Part shown: positions 7,507 to 15,467 of the stretch, piece after piece | Layout of the letters: each line of letters begins with the position of its first letter | How positions within the stretch are numbered: position 1 is the first letter of the stretch | Assembly: GCF_963674925.1 (NCBI RefSeq) | Contig: NZ_OY771647.1 | Coordinates: 8,501-72,500, forward strand | DNA length: 64,000 bases | Origin: an uncultured Draconibacterium sp. | GTDB taxonomy: Bacteria > Bacteroidota > Bacteroidia > Bacteroidales > Prolixibacteraceae | Reading direction: 5' to 3' | Program-made: the position numbers and the translations under genes | Notes under the pieces: model-generated | Told to the model about the DNA's origin: nothing | The model's database searches: none | The model's input: only the letters and a program-made list of their open reading frames with translations

Positions 7507-9197
7507 CAGTCTGTCTAAAAACCCTTTCCCGGGGCATTAAAATTGAGCTTTATTAAGTGGCCAGGGATGCGGATTTCATAACAGATGGTTTTTATTGTTT
7601 TGTATTGTATTCGGTTTCTGTGGTTTAAAAATAGCTCTAAAAGATCAAAAATTGAACATAAAACAGAAAAAATACTTGTGATGTATTTTTCTAACTTTTT
7701 TATGCCCACAATATTGATTATTCGTCTGAGGTTGTATGCCGACATTATAAAACCAAAATCGGCTTCAGCTCTTTTCATGTACTTTTTGGTGATAATATAA
7801 TTGAATCCCCACTGACGTTTAATGGTCCCGAAGGGGTGTTCCACAATGGCCTGCCGTCGTTTGTACAGTTTTTCGCTTTCCTGAACGCGTTTTTTGTTGT
7901 TTTCAATATTGCCGGCAAACTCGCTTCGCCTGACTTGCTTGCCGTTTGCAGCCGATTTTGTGCACAGCGGGCGGACCTCACAACTTTTACATTTAGGTGT
8001 TGTGTAGTTGCGGAAGCGATAGGCTGTTTCTCCGGCACCGTTTTTTGCGTGGTGCCAGTAGCCGGTGGTTCTTAGGGTGTGACCCTGCAAACAGGTGTAA
8101 GTATCGGTTTTCGGGTCGTAATCAAAATGTTCCACATCGTACCTAAGGTCCGGAGCATGCGAGGCTCCTGAAAACGGAGGAATGGCTACAATTGCCGGAA
8201 TACCGAGCGAATCGGCGATGGCCAGTTCGCTTCCGGTATGGTAGCCTTTATCGTAAAGGGCAGTAAAATCGTTGTGTCGAAGTATTGTCTTTGCTCTTCT
8301 GAGCATTGTTCCCATTGCCTTTTTATCGTTTGCATTGGTTATTTTATAATCGATAGGGATGTAGTTTTTTGCATCGACCGAAGTTTGCGCCGAGTAGGCT
8401 ACTTCGGTAATGTTGTTGCGCGTGATCTGGTGACGGCTGTCGGGATCGGAAGTTGAGATCTGTCGTTGCCCCGATTTTTTTAGCTCTTGTTCAATCTTTT
8501 TATAGCCATCTTTTCGCTGGTTTTGCTTTTCAATTTCGTTTTCAATTTCCTGCTTTTTATCTCCATCGCTTTCGGCCAGTGCTTTGTTGTATTCAGCCAG
8601 TTTGTTTTCGATGTACTCCAGGTGACGGTCTATTTTCTTTTGGTTGTAGTTGTTCTTTTTGCTGTTCTGGGCACGCAGTTTTGTACTGTCGCCTGCAATC
8701 AGCGTTCCGCCAATAAGGTTAAAATACGTTGCAATCTTTACGGTTTCGCGGAATACTTTTTTGATGGCCTTTGGGTTATCGCGCCTGAAGTTAGCGATAG
8801 TGTTGTGATCGGGACGCAGCGTTTTCAATAGCCACATTAATTCAATGTTTCGCTTGCACTCCTTCTCCAGTTTCCTCGACGACCTTAACTGATTAAGATA
8901 GCCATAAATGTAAAGTTTAAGCAAGTCGGCTGGGTGGTAAGCAGGACGCCCGTTTTCAATATGGTCAACCCTGAATCCGAATTCTTCCAGCTTCAGACTG
9001 TTAACAAAAACATCGATTAAGCGCACTTCGTTGTCTGCATTTATGGCCTGGTCGAGCGACACCGGGAAAAGTGATATTTGTGATCTGTTTTGCCCTTTGA
9101 GATACTTCATGCCTGAAGATACTTAATCGCTGGGTTCAAAGGTGTTAACAACCTGCGGAGTTCTTAACAAATTGTGGTTAGGTTTTTAGACAGTCTG
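7507..9197 (-). mobile_element. IS1182-type insertion sequence, complete
   Basis: 1691 bases bounded by 17-base terminal inverted repeats, CAGTCTGTCTAAAAACC at 7507-7523 and its inverted partner at 9181-9197, which differ at one base. The 4-base sequence ACGG is present directly outside both ends (7503-7506 and 9198-9201), read as the target duplication. On the array's sense strand this is CCGT, inside the ACCGTTAG core of a junction element. One transposase gene fills the element and its stop codon lies within the terminal repeat. Confidence 0.92.
7515..9110 (-). CDS. IS1182-family transposase
   Basis: 531 residues, intact. The N-terminal part (SLDQAINADNEVRLIDVFV.., GRPAYHPADLLKLYIYGYL) is the DUF772-like helical domain of IS1182/IS5 relatives. 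The DDE catalytic residues can be read as D in LIAGDSTKLRAQNS, D in ALYDKGYHTGSEL and E in RRQAIVEHPFGTIKRQWGF. A four-cysteine cluster CKSCEVRPLC lies before the E motif. It ends with GKGF and a TAG codon formed by the inverted repeat. No frameshift is seen, so the element may still be active. Confidence 0.95.
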   Translation of the reverse strand: MKYLKGQNRSQISLFPVSLDQAINADNEVRLIDVFVNSLKLEEFGFRVDHIENGRPAYHPADLLKLYIYGYLNQLRSSRKLEKECKRNIELMWLLKTLRPDHNTIANFRRDNPKAIKKVFRETVKIATYFNLIGGTLIAGDSTKLRAQNSKKNNYNQKKIDRHLEYIENKLAEYNKALAESDGDKKQEIENEIEKQNQRKDGYKKIEQELKKSGQRQISTSDPDSRHQITRNNITEVAYSAQTSVDAKNYIPIDYKITNANDKKAMGTMLRRAKTILRHNDFTALYDKGYHTGSELAIADSLGIPAIVAIPPFSGASHAPDLRYDVEHFDYDPKTDTYTCLQGHTLRTTGYWHHAKNGAGETAYRFRNYTTPKCKSCEVRPLCTKSAANGKQVRRSEFAGNIENNKKRVQESEKLYKRRQAIVEHPFGTIKRQWGFNYIITKKYMKRAEADFGFIMSAYNLRRIINIVGIKKLEKYITSIFSVLCSIFDLLELFLNHRNRIQYKTIKTICYEIRIPGHLIKLNFNAPGKGF

Positions 9198-9327
9198 ACG
9201 GTCACTTGTATGTGGTCGGAGCGGTCCCGATGAAATCGGGAGTGTCAGATCCGCAGAAAAGTGAGCGAAAGGTCTGACTTGTCAAACCGCGAAAACCCCC
9301 GCCTGCCATATACAAATGGGTTGTATT
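9198..9327 (-). repeat. cassette junction element F (attC-like), split by the IS
   Basis: Nearly the same body as element D (CCCGAT/ATCGGG hairpin, GGTCTGAC stem, GCAGGCGGGG block). Outer arms CATTTGTATATGG and CCACATACAAGTG pair with two mismatches. Removing the IS and one CCGT copy restores GTGACCGTTAGGTTTA, joining this element to 7495-7504 at the start of the Fic cassette. Confidence 0.7.
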
Positions 9328-9362
9328 TCTATTTTTTTTCATCATTCAAACTGATTCTGCTT

Positions 9363-9890
9363 CTATTTACCGTAAATAATGTCCAAACGATTTTCGCCAG
9401 GATTTAAACTAAAGTGTCCCCACAAAAAAGTGAAAGCCAATCCAGTCACAATTACTAACAGATTTAAAGTCAATAAATTTGATTTATTAATTTTATAAAA
9501 GTCAAATATTTGTTTTTGATTCATTAAAATAATAAATCCAATCGGTAAAATTCCAGTCAAGTAATAATACCAGTCAAGATTGTCGGTTGGTAGAAAAACT
9601 AAATAGATAAGAGCCAATAAAAAGGTAAATATATTCGTTGTCAAAACCCATCCCAGAGGTCTACGCAGAAAAAAGCCACAAATTGCCAGCAAGAGTATCA
9701 ATGGATAAAGAAAAGTACGGGCATTGGATATTAATTTCAATTCTTGTCCTAAAGTCAACTTTTTGCCATAGAGAATCTCAAAAGTGTAAAAGTCATTATA
9801 AATGTTTAGAAATAGTTTTATTAATCCAATCAAAAGAACAATCCCAATAATCAGTCTTGCAATATTTATTTTGGAATTTAGTGTTGACAT
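9363..9890 (-). CDS. four-helix membrane protein of unknown function
   Basis: 175 residues, mostly membrane. Hydrophobic segments are at about 10-28, 58-76, 82-100, 108-122 and 138-157, with a short loop containing KKLTLGQELKLISNAR. I do not recognise a family. It is an orphan gene on the array between elements F and G. The sequence after its start core (top AATATAACCCA, 9924-9934) and the sequence after its stop (sense AATACAACCCA, 9317-9327) match at ten of eleven bases in complementary arrangement. Confidence 0.72.
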   Translation of the reverse strand: MSTLNSKINIARLIIGIVLLIGLIKLFLNIYNDFYTFEILYGKKLTLGQELKLISNARTFLYPLILLLAICGFFLRRPLGWVLTTNIFTFLLALIYLVFLPTDNLDWYYYLTGILPIGFIILMNQKQIFDFYKINKSNLLTLNLLVIVTGLAFTFLWGHFSLNPGENRLDIIYGK

Positions 9891-9923
9891 CTTATGAATT
9901 TGTTTATGTTCAGTTGCTTTTTT

Positions 9924-10124
9924 AATATAACCCAGAACGGTTTGGCTATGTGGAGTGCGGGACTTTGAGATGCTTCACAGTCAGACTGCCACTGAGCCAA
10001 TTCGTTTATTCATATTTTAGTTTTTATAGCCAAATCGTCAAAGACGAATTGGCAGTGTTGCAACGAAGAACTGCGGTTGAATTACCCGCTGAATCCCCCA
10101 TTACATATAACTTTTGTTAGCAAC
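9924..10124 (-). repeat. cassette junction element G (attC-like, long type)
   Basis: About 190 bases, kin of element C. The sense strand starts GTTGCTAACAAAAGTTATATG and ends CATAGCCAAACCGTTCTGG. Inner arms gccaattcg (9996-10004) and cgaattggc (10045-10053) pair. The left tag GTTGCTAAC (top 10116-10124) is the exact complement of GTTAGCAAC at the start of the upstream gene (top 10605-10613). The stop codon of that gene lies inside this element. Confidence 0.7.
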
Positions 10125-10564
10125 TGTAGTTTTGCTTTATTTTTATTTGTCGATTTAACTTTCTCAAAAACATACCCTTCTTCTCCCTTTTGTTTATACC
10201 TAATTTTGTAGTCGTCATGTCTTACAACTGAATCCCATAATATCTCTGCACAGTCTGGGCAATTAGGTGAAAACCTTACCATTATCAGTGTGCCAACAGG
10301 GATTGGTTTCCAAAATCGTTTTGTAGTAATTTTATATTTTTGGTCTTTATAATTTAAATAAAATCCTGTCGAAACGGCTTGTGTCCCATTTCCAAGCATG
10401 TGTTGTTTTGAATAATAGCAAAATACTTTTTGAGTTAAACAATCATCTTCTGCAAGTAATCTTTCGCATTTATTCTCCTTTAAGATAAACCAAAAGAATA
10501 TGCTGAAGATTATGCCCCCAGGAACAATTACAACCAATAGTCTTCTCCTTGACATTTTCTCCAT
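10082..10564 (-). CDS. single-helix membrane protein of unknown function
   Basis: 160 residues from the ATG at 10564 (MEKMSRRRLLVVIVPGG). The open frame continues upstream to 10684, but that part is junction element H and is unlikely to be translated. A basic N-terminus and one hydrophobic helix (LLVVIVPGGIIFSIFFWFIL) are followed by an extracytoplasmic or cytoplasmic domain. That domain contains a CPDC motif (RFSPNCPDCAEILWDS) and other cysteines. The last residues (about LLTKVICNGGFSG) are encoded by element G because no stop occurs before it. Family unknown. Confidence 0.65.
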   Translation of the reverse strand: MEKMSRRRLLVVIVPGGIIFSIFFWFILKENKCERLLAEDDCLTQKVFCYYSKQHMLGNGTQAVSTGFYLNYKDQKYKITTKRFWKPIPVGTLIMVRFSPNCPDCAEILWDSVVRHDDYKIRYKQKGEEGYVFEKVKSTNKNKAKLQLLTKVICNGGFSG

Positions 10565-10592
10565 ATTTTGTAAAACTGTTTTAAATCTGTGT

Positions 10593-11468
10593 TCATTTAC
10601 TATTGTTGCTAACGGTTGGGACATCTGGTCGGAGCGGATTTCGGAGAGCCCCGAAGCTTCGGGGCGCAGTTGGTGTACCACCAAACCCCGCCCTGCAATA
10701 TGTACTGGGTTTTGGGCTGGGTTTTAATTTCATTTCTTTAAATTTTAATCTATATATCTCATTCTCAAATTTGTCAAAGTCGAAATTTTTAAAATAGTCC
10801 ATGTTTGAATTAAAGAAAATTGTGTCATTCAATTCAGTTCCTGGATTTATGTCAACATACATTTTTTTGTTTTTATATGTTTTTCCAATCAATTTCAAAA
10901 GGAATGCAGTGTCGTTAAAAACGAAATAAGAATCTGTTTTTGCTTTCTTATTTATCAGAATCGCTTTTACATTGTAAACATTGTCTTTGGGAGCCGAATT
11001 GTCAAGATAATGAACAAGGTTATTGAAGCTATTAAATTCAATTTCGTTTTCCAGTTTTAAAATCAAATTTTCTCCAAAATCTGATGTTTTTATTTTGCAA
11101 CCGTTTAACCGGTAATTAAACTCAATCGGGTCGTAATCACTTTCAAATGAATGCAACACTTTTTCAATGTGCTCTAAATTTGTTGTGTTGACGAATATAT
11201 ATTTGTCAAATTCTGAGAATGAAATTTTGGCTGGTCTTGAAGCGTCCTCAATTTCCTTAATAAATAATTTGAGTCCAAAGATTTTGTCAATTATCCAAGC
11301 GGGCAACCAAATAGGTATGAAAACAATTTGTGCTGCTAAATTAGGATGAGATTTGAGTCCACGAAGAAAAGACTTGAACATGTAAATTGGGTCACGCAAA
11401 ATCAAATAAAGGACTAGTCCAATCCCAACTATAATAATTGTCGATATGATTAAATCAAAGGTGTCCAT
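10593..11468 (-). CDS. membrane-anchored protein of unknown function
   Basis: 291 residues. An N-terminal hydrophobic helix (FDLIISTIIIVGIGLVLYLIL) and a second moderately hydrophobic stretch (IVFIPIWLPAWIIDKIFGL) precede a soluble domain with alternating strands and acidic segments (about 85-250). I recognise no family. The last 40 or so residues, from KPSPKPSTYCRAGFGG onward, are proline- and glycine-rich and are read from junction element H, so the native C-terminus probably lay earlier. It is the first gene of the array in the sense direction. Confidence 0.68.
   Translation of the reverse strand: MDTFDLIISTIIIVGIGLVLYLILRDPIYMFKSFLRGLKSHPNLAAQIVFIPIWLPAWIIDKIFGLKLFIKEIEDASRPAKISFSEFDKYIFVNTTNLEHIEKVLHSFESDYDPIEFNYRLNGCKIKTSDFGENLILKLENEIEFNSFNNLVHYLDNSAPKDNVYNVKAILINKKAKTDSYFVFNDTAFLLKLIGKTYKNKKMYVDINPGTELNDTIFFNSNMDYFKNFDFDKFENEIYRLKFKEMKLKPSPKPSTYCRAGFGGTPTAPRSFGALRNPLRPDVPTVSNNSK
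10605..10705 (-). repeat. cassette junction element H (attC-like, short hairpin-rich type)
   Basis: The sense strand runs from CCCAGTACATATTGCAGGGCGGGG to GACCAGATGTCCCAACCGTTAGCAAC. It contains a perfect 18-base palindrome (10648-10665) and a TTGGTG/CACCAA hairpin (10670-10684). The GCGGGG block and the TCCGACCA-x-ATGT-x-CCAACCGT end are shared with elements D and F. It separates the 291-residue and 160-residue genes. Confidence 0.65.
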
Positions 11469-11487
11469 TCATTATTTTGCTTTTTTC

Positions 11488-11562
11488 AACCTTTCCCATA
11501 ACTAGTTTATATGTAAGTAAAAACCTTCTTATAATCGCTAAACTGTTAGTTATTGAAAGGTT
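11488..11562 (-). repeat. inverted repeat at the head of the cassette array
   Basis: AACCTTTCCCATAACTA (11488-11504) pairs with tagttattgaaaggtt (11547-11562) apart from a small internal difference, with about 42 bases between them. A nested AAAAACCTT/AAGGTTTTT pair is also present. It sits directly upstream of the first array gene. It lacks the ACCGTT core, so its relation to the other elements is uncertain. Confidence 0.4.
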
Positions 11563-11965
11563 TTTGTGTTTTATATACAAGCTGTTTATATGCGTATTCA
11601 ATGGTACAGGAATTTTTAGTGCATTAAAGCTAAACATATTTTTTATGTTTCAGGTTGTTAGGGGGTAAAAACTAGTAACATAAGCCAAGTACACCAAACC
11701 GCAATACAAAAAAACACCACCTCCGAAATCCTGCATACATACAGATTCAAAAGTGGTGCACCTTATAAAAAAATTACCCTTCGTATAGCCCTAACAGAAC
11801 TAAGACAATCCTTAAGCCGAGCTATGAATATGTTTTATTAACCTTGAGAAACCCCTGGTTTAACATTTTCTTTAGTGATTGACTACAAATTTTGAAAAGC
11901 GTTTAAAGCGTGATACAAACCATCGGTCGTTTTAAAGCCTTTTTTCTATCCGGAAAAGATATTAC
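11563..11965. other. about 400 bases without a supported gene; possible gene remnant
   Basis: This stretch lies between the array and the HAD gene. On the plus strand a frame stays open from about 11680 to a TAA at 11839-11841 and reads like protein (..ILHTYRFKSGAPY.., ..ELRQSLSRAMNMFY), but it has no plausible start codon. It may be the tail of a lost gene. No integrase, tRNA or promoter of the TAnnTTTG form was seen. Confidence 0.3.
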
Positions 11966-12652
11966 TTACACAAATAATGTCTTATCCACCTCATCAAAAT
12001 GTGTGATTTGCTGACAGGAAAAACCATCGTACAGCGCATTGTCCGAATTTACGATAATCACCTTCCCTGCTCCGGAACGAATTGCCGCTTCAACCCCGGC
12101 ATGCGAGTCTTCAAAAATCAAAGTTTCTTCTGCTTTTGTTCCAATGGCCGAAATGGCTTTTTTAAACAAATCGGGGTGCGGTTTTCCGCGCAGTGTACCA
12201 TCGTTGTAGATAATATGTTCGGGCCTGAAATACTTAAGCAAGGGGAAATGCTGAATAAAAAAATCGACATTGTTTTTTGCCGATGCGGTTGCAATGGCCA
12301 AAGCAACTCCTGATTTTGCCAAGAAGCTAATCAGATGCTCCGCACCGGGAGCCAGCTGCATCCCATGCTCCAGGCACATGGCACGGTAAATAACTTCCTT
12401 TTCTTCGGTCAGCCGGTACACTTCGGCATCGTTGAGCTCGCGTTTAAAAAGGTATTCAAAAGTATCTTTGGCATTAATTCCGTGAATGTATTTTTTCTTC
12501 TCCCCGGCGTTGAGGCTAAAATTGTATTTCTCCAGAAACCGGTCCCACGAGTCTTCCTGCAAATGTGTATCCCAAAACAAAGTTCCGTTAAAATCGAAAA
12601 CAACTCCTTTAAGTTTCATTAATATATTAATTACAGGGTTTTCTTTGCTCAT
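11966..12652 (-). CDS. HAD-superfamily hydrolase (beta-phosphoglucomutase-like)
   Basis: 228 residues as drawn. Motif I is DFNGTLF, with the usual second aspartate replaced by asparagine; motif II is ATASA; motif III lies around RGKPHPD; motif IV is FEDSHAGVEAA. A helical cap (about 30-95) places it with phosphoglycolate-phosphatase or beta-phosphoglucomutase relatives. It is probably a small-molecule phosphatase. The ATG at 12652 overlaps the stop of the NAD(P)HX repair gene by ATGA, which suggests coupled translation. A second ATG at 12619 (MKLKGVVFDFNGT) fits the family start better, so the true start is unsure. Confidence 0.88.
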   Translation of the reverse strand: MSKENPVINILMKLKGVVFDFNGTLFWDTHLQEDSWDRFLEKYNFSLNAGEKKKYIHGINAKDTFEYLFKRELNDAEVYRLTEEKEVIYRAMCLEHGMQLAPGAEHLISFLAKSGVALAIATASAKNNVDFFIQHFPLLKYFRPEHIIYNDGTLRGKPHPDLFKKAISAIGTKAEETLIFEDSHAGVEAAIRSGAGKVIIVNSDNALYDGFSCQQITHFDEVDKTLFV

Positions 12653-14166
12653 ATTCCACTCTGAACTTTCAGAAATGCTTTCCCCAGTTTTGCTATAATA
12701 TCGCCGGCCATTAACGCAAATTCCGAACGTTTTTTTGCGGCCATGTCTCCGGCCAGTCCATGCAGATAAACGCCCACCAGCGCCGCATCAACCGGTGCCA
12801 TTCCCTGGGCCAACAGCCCCAGAATTATTCCGGTAAGTGCATCGCCGCTTCCGGCGGTTCCCATTCCCGAGTTGCCTGTTGAGTTCCAGCAAAGCGTTCC
12901 ATCGGGCGCCGCCACCGAAGTATGTGCGCCTTTTAGCACCACCACACAATTGTATCTTTTTGCAAAGGCAATTTGTTGCTGAACGGCATCATACGAATCG
13001 GTGGTTTCGCCCACCAAACGCCGAAACTCGCCCGGGTGTGGTGTAAGCACCGAACCTTCGGGTAATTTCTCCAGCCAGCTTTTATTTTCGGCAAGAATAT
13101 TCAGCGCATCGGCATCGATAACCATCGGCACTTTTGCCTGGTCGAACAAATCGCACAAGGCACGGCACGAATTTCGTTTCAACCCCAGCCCCGGGCCAAC
13201 ACCAATAGCGGCATACTGACTAAGATCGGGAAAGGAAGTAAACATCGAATCGTGCTGATCGATACTGGCCATGGCTTCGGGCACCGCGGTTTGAATAACC
13301 GGAAACCCGAGGTGCGGAACATGGGTGGTTAACAAACCTGCCCCGGCACGTAAGCAGGCTTTCGACGCCAGCACGGCCGCTCCCATTTTTCCATAACTAC
13401 CGGCAATTAGCAATGCATGCCCAAATGTTCCTTTATGATCAAATTTTGTACGCATCGGTAAACGCGCTGCCACATCTTCGGCATCGGCAAAGGAATACGG
13501 CGATGGTGTTTCGCTGATTCCGTCGGGATGCAAACCAATTGGCAACACTTCCCATTGCCCCACAAACTGTTCGTTCTCCGAAAACAGGAAACTTATTTTC
13601 GGAAACTGCAGGGTAAGCGTATAATCGGCCCGAATGATATTGTCAAGGTTATTTTCGGCATTGTTCTCCCCCATTAGTCCGCTGGGGATATCAACAGCCA
13701 CCACCACATTTAGCAGCTGGTTGATGTGTTGCACCAGTTGCGCCGGCAATCCTTCCAGCGGCCGCGACAAACCGGAGCCAAACAAACCGTCAATAAGCAC
13801 ATCGGTATCCTCAACTTCCGGGAAATCGGCTTCCGAACGTAGTTTGGTCAGTTTTACTTTTCCCTGTTCCTCCAGGCGTTTGTAGTTGGTTGCAGGCGAT
13901 CCTTTTAAGGCTTTTCCAAAATCAAGCAGGTAAACTTCGCACTGGTAATCCAGCCCGGCCAGTTGCCGCGCCATGGCCAACGCATCGCCTCCATTGTTTC
14001 CGGGACCGGCAAAAAACAACAGCCGTTCTTCGGTTGAAAACTGTTGAACAATCCAGTTGCTCATTTGCAACGAGGCGCGTTCCATCAAATCAATGTCCGT
14101 AATGGGCTCATTCTTGATGGTAAATTTATCGATCGCTGCTATTTGTTTAGTTGTAAATAATTTCAT
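12649..14166 (-). CDS. nnr: bifunctional NAD(P)H-hydrate epimerase / ADP-dependent dehydratase
   Basis: 505 residues repairing damaged NADHX and NADPHX. The N-terminal epimerase domain (about 1-215) has FAGPGNNGGDALAMAR and the VVAVDIPSGLMGE segment. The C-terminal ribokinase-like dehydratase (about 225-500) has GVGPGLG, DADALNIL, TPHPGEF, LKGAHTSVAAPDG and the catalytic GTAGSGDALTG. The fused form is usual in bacteria. It overlaps the HAD gene by four bases, so both are expressed together. Confidence 0.96.
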   Translation of the reverse strand: MKLFTTKQIAAIDKFTIKNEPITDIDLMERASLQMSNWIVQQFSTEERLLFFAGPGNNGGDALAMARQLAGLDYQCEVYLLDFGKALKGSPATNYKRLEEQGKVKLTKLRSEADFPEVEDTDVLIDGLFGSGLSRPLEGLPAQLVQHINQLLNVVVAVDIPSGLMGENNAENNLDNIIRADYTLTLQFPKISFLFSENEQFVGQWEVLPIGLHPDGISETPSPYSFADAEDVAARLPMRTKFDHKGTFGHALLIAGSYGKMGAAVLASKACLRAGAGLLTTHVPHLGFPVIQTAVPEAMASIDQHDSMFTSFPDLSQYAAIGVGPGLGLKRNSCRALCDLFDQAKVPMVIDADALNILAENKSWLEKLPEGSVLTPHPGEFRRLVGETTDSYDAVQQQIAFAKRYNCVVVLKGAHTSVAAPDGTLCWNSTGNSGMGTAGSGDALTGIILGLLAQGMAPVDAALVGVYLHGLAGDMAAKKRSEFALMAGDIIAKLGKAFLKVQSGI

Positions 14167-14310
14167 CAGTAAGAAAGCTGGACATCACAGGTCAAATAAA
14201 TCCATTTTCGGCCTGCAACATTTGTTTTCTCTAAATTATAAAAAACAGGGGTGATTCCTTGAATTTGAAACAGGAATTATGATTGCAACGATATCTTTTT
14301 TACGAAGCTT

Positions 14311-15339
14311 TTAATCCCACTCCCAACCGATACTGGTTTTAAACACAAAATCGTTTTTAGCCACGTCGGCAACCAACGGATCGCTATCGAAGTTATGTAC
14401 ATAGCTCAGTTTTACGTAAAAGTCGAGTGGCAAATCGTATTTCAGCGAGGTATCCATGTCGATACGCCACCTTCCCCATTCCGATAAACTGGGATAAGTG
14501 GTTAGCTTAAACTGAAACGACAGGTCTCCCACATCGTAGGCATTAAATTCGAACATTCCCAGCCCCTCAAAACTACCTTGCGAAGTAGAATTGTCGCCGC
14601 CATATTTTTCCTGCGAGAATGCCAGTCCTAAACCCGACTGCATATACAATTGATTGGTACGGATAAGGTACAAACCCAGACCTCCACGAACTGTAGAACG
14701 CAGATCAAGCATCTGTTCACTATTGCTCAAAAACTCAGCACCACCCAGTATCATACCATTTCCCCATATATCGCGAACCAGCGAAACTCCACCATCGGTA
14801 CGTTTTGTAGGTTCCACATTATCCTGGGTCGTTCCGACATTATTGAACTGCGCACTGATATTCCATTTTATTCCGCGATAACTCACCTTGGCTGCTGCCG
14901 AGGTTTGCCGCACATTGTTGGCTTTACTTAGCGATAATCCGGCATCGATTGAAATGATTATCCGGTCGATAAACCGCTGTTTCAACGATGCAATTTCAAC
15001 GATCTTATCTAAGGTCACTGTAAGGTTTTCATCCAAGGTTTGAATGGTTACTTTTTTGGGCTCATCTGGCAAAAAATTTAAACCGCCCGTATACTTTTTC
15101 CCATCAACGGTGTAAATAATCAGTAAGCGTGTGCACGCTAAGCCTTCAATTTCTTTCCAATCTACCTGGAATTCACTATCGGCATAGTCGGTATCATAAA
15201 CCAGTACTCCGCGCTTCATCGATTTTATTTCACCCACCAGTACATCTCCGTTCGAGGTGTAAATTTTATCGTTTTGGGCTATTACCTGTATAAAAGAGAA
15301 GATTAACAATAAGGATATAAGACATTTTTTGTTCAGCAT
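14311..15339 (-). CDS. DUF481-type outer-membrane protein
   Basis: 342 residues with a clear signal peptide (KKCLISLLLIFSFIQVIAQ, cut after about 21). The N-terminal part (IYTSNGDVLVGEIKSMKRGVLVYDT) is a small SH3-like region often found ahead of DUF481. The rest is made of alternating aromatic strands (LGLYLIRTNQLYMQSGLGLAFSQE.., FYVKLSYVHNFDSDP) and ends KTSIGWEWD, as expected of an outer-membrane beta barrel. Role unknown. It is transcribed divergently from the DUF819 gene. Confidence 0.85.
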   Translation of the reverse strand: MLNKKCLISLLLIFSFIQVIAQNDKIYTSNGDVLVGEIKSMKRGVLVYDTDYADSEFQVDWKEIEGLACTRLLIIYTVDGKKYTGGLNFLPDEPKKVTIQTLDENLTVTLDKIVEIASLKQRFIDRIIISIDAGLSLSKANNVRQTSAAAKVSYRGIKWNISAQFNNVGTTQDNVEPTKRTDGGVSLVRDIWGNGMILGGAEFLSNSEQMLDLRSTVRGGLGLYLIRTNQLYMQSGLGLAFSQEKYGGDNSTSQGSFEGLGMFEFNAYDVGDLSFQFKLTTYPSLSEWGRWRIDMDTSLKYDLPLDFYVKLSYVHNFDSDPLVADVAKNDFVFKTSIGWEWD

Positions 15340-15467
15340 GATTGAAAGATTTTAAAGACTCATAAAAATTACGGCATTTTGTGAATCAAAACAAATGTTT
15401 TTTTCAGAAATGCTTAAAAACAATTGTTACAGAAACTGATAAAGCTTTGAACCTGACCAATATCAAG

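Noticed and set aside
8238..8831. Plus-strand frames inside the IS
   Set aside because: They are shadows of the intact transposase gene on the minus strand.
5742..9327. CRISPR-like repeats
   Set aside because: The similar elements are more than 100 bases long, internally palindromic and separated by genes, without spacer spacing or cas genes.
10565..10684. N-terminal extension of the 160-residue protein
   Set aside because: The extra 40 residues are encoded by junction element H and include the CCGTT core; the ATG at 10564 gives a normal basic start and membrane helix.
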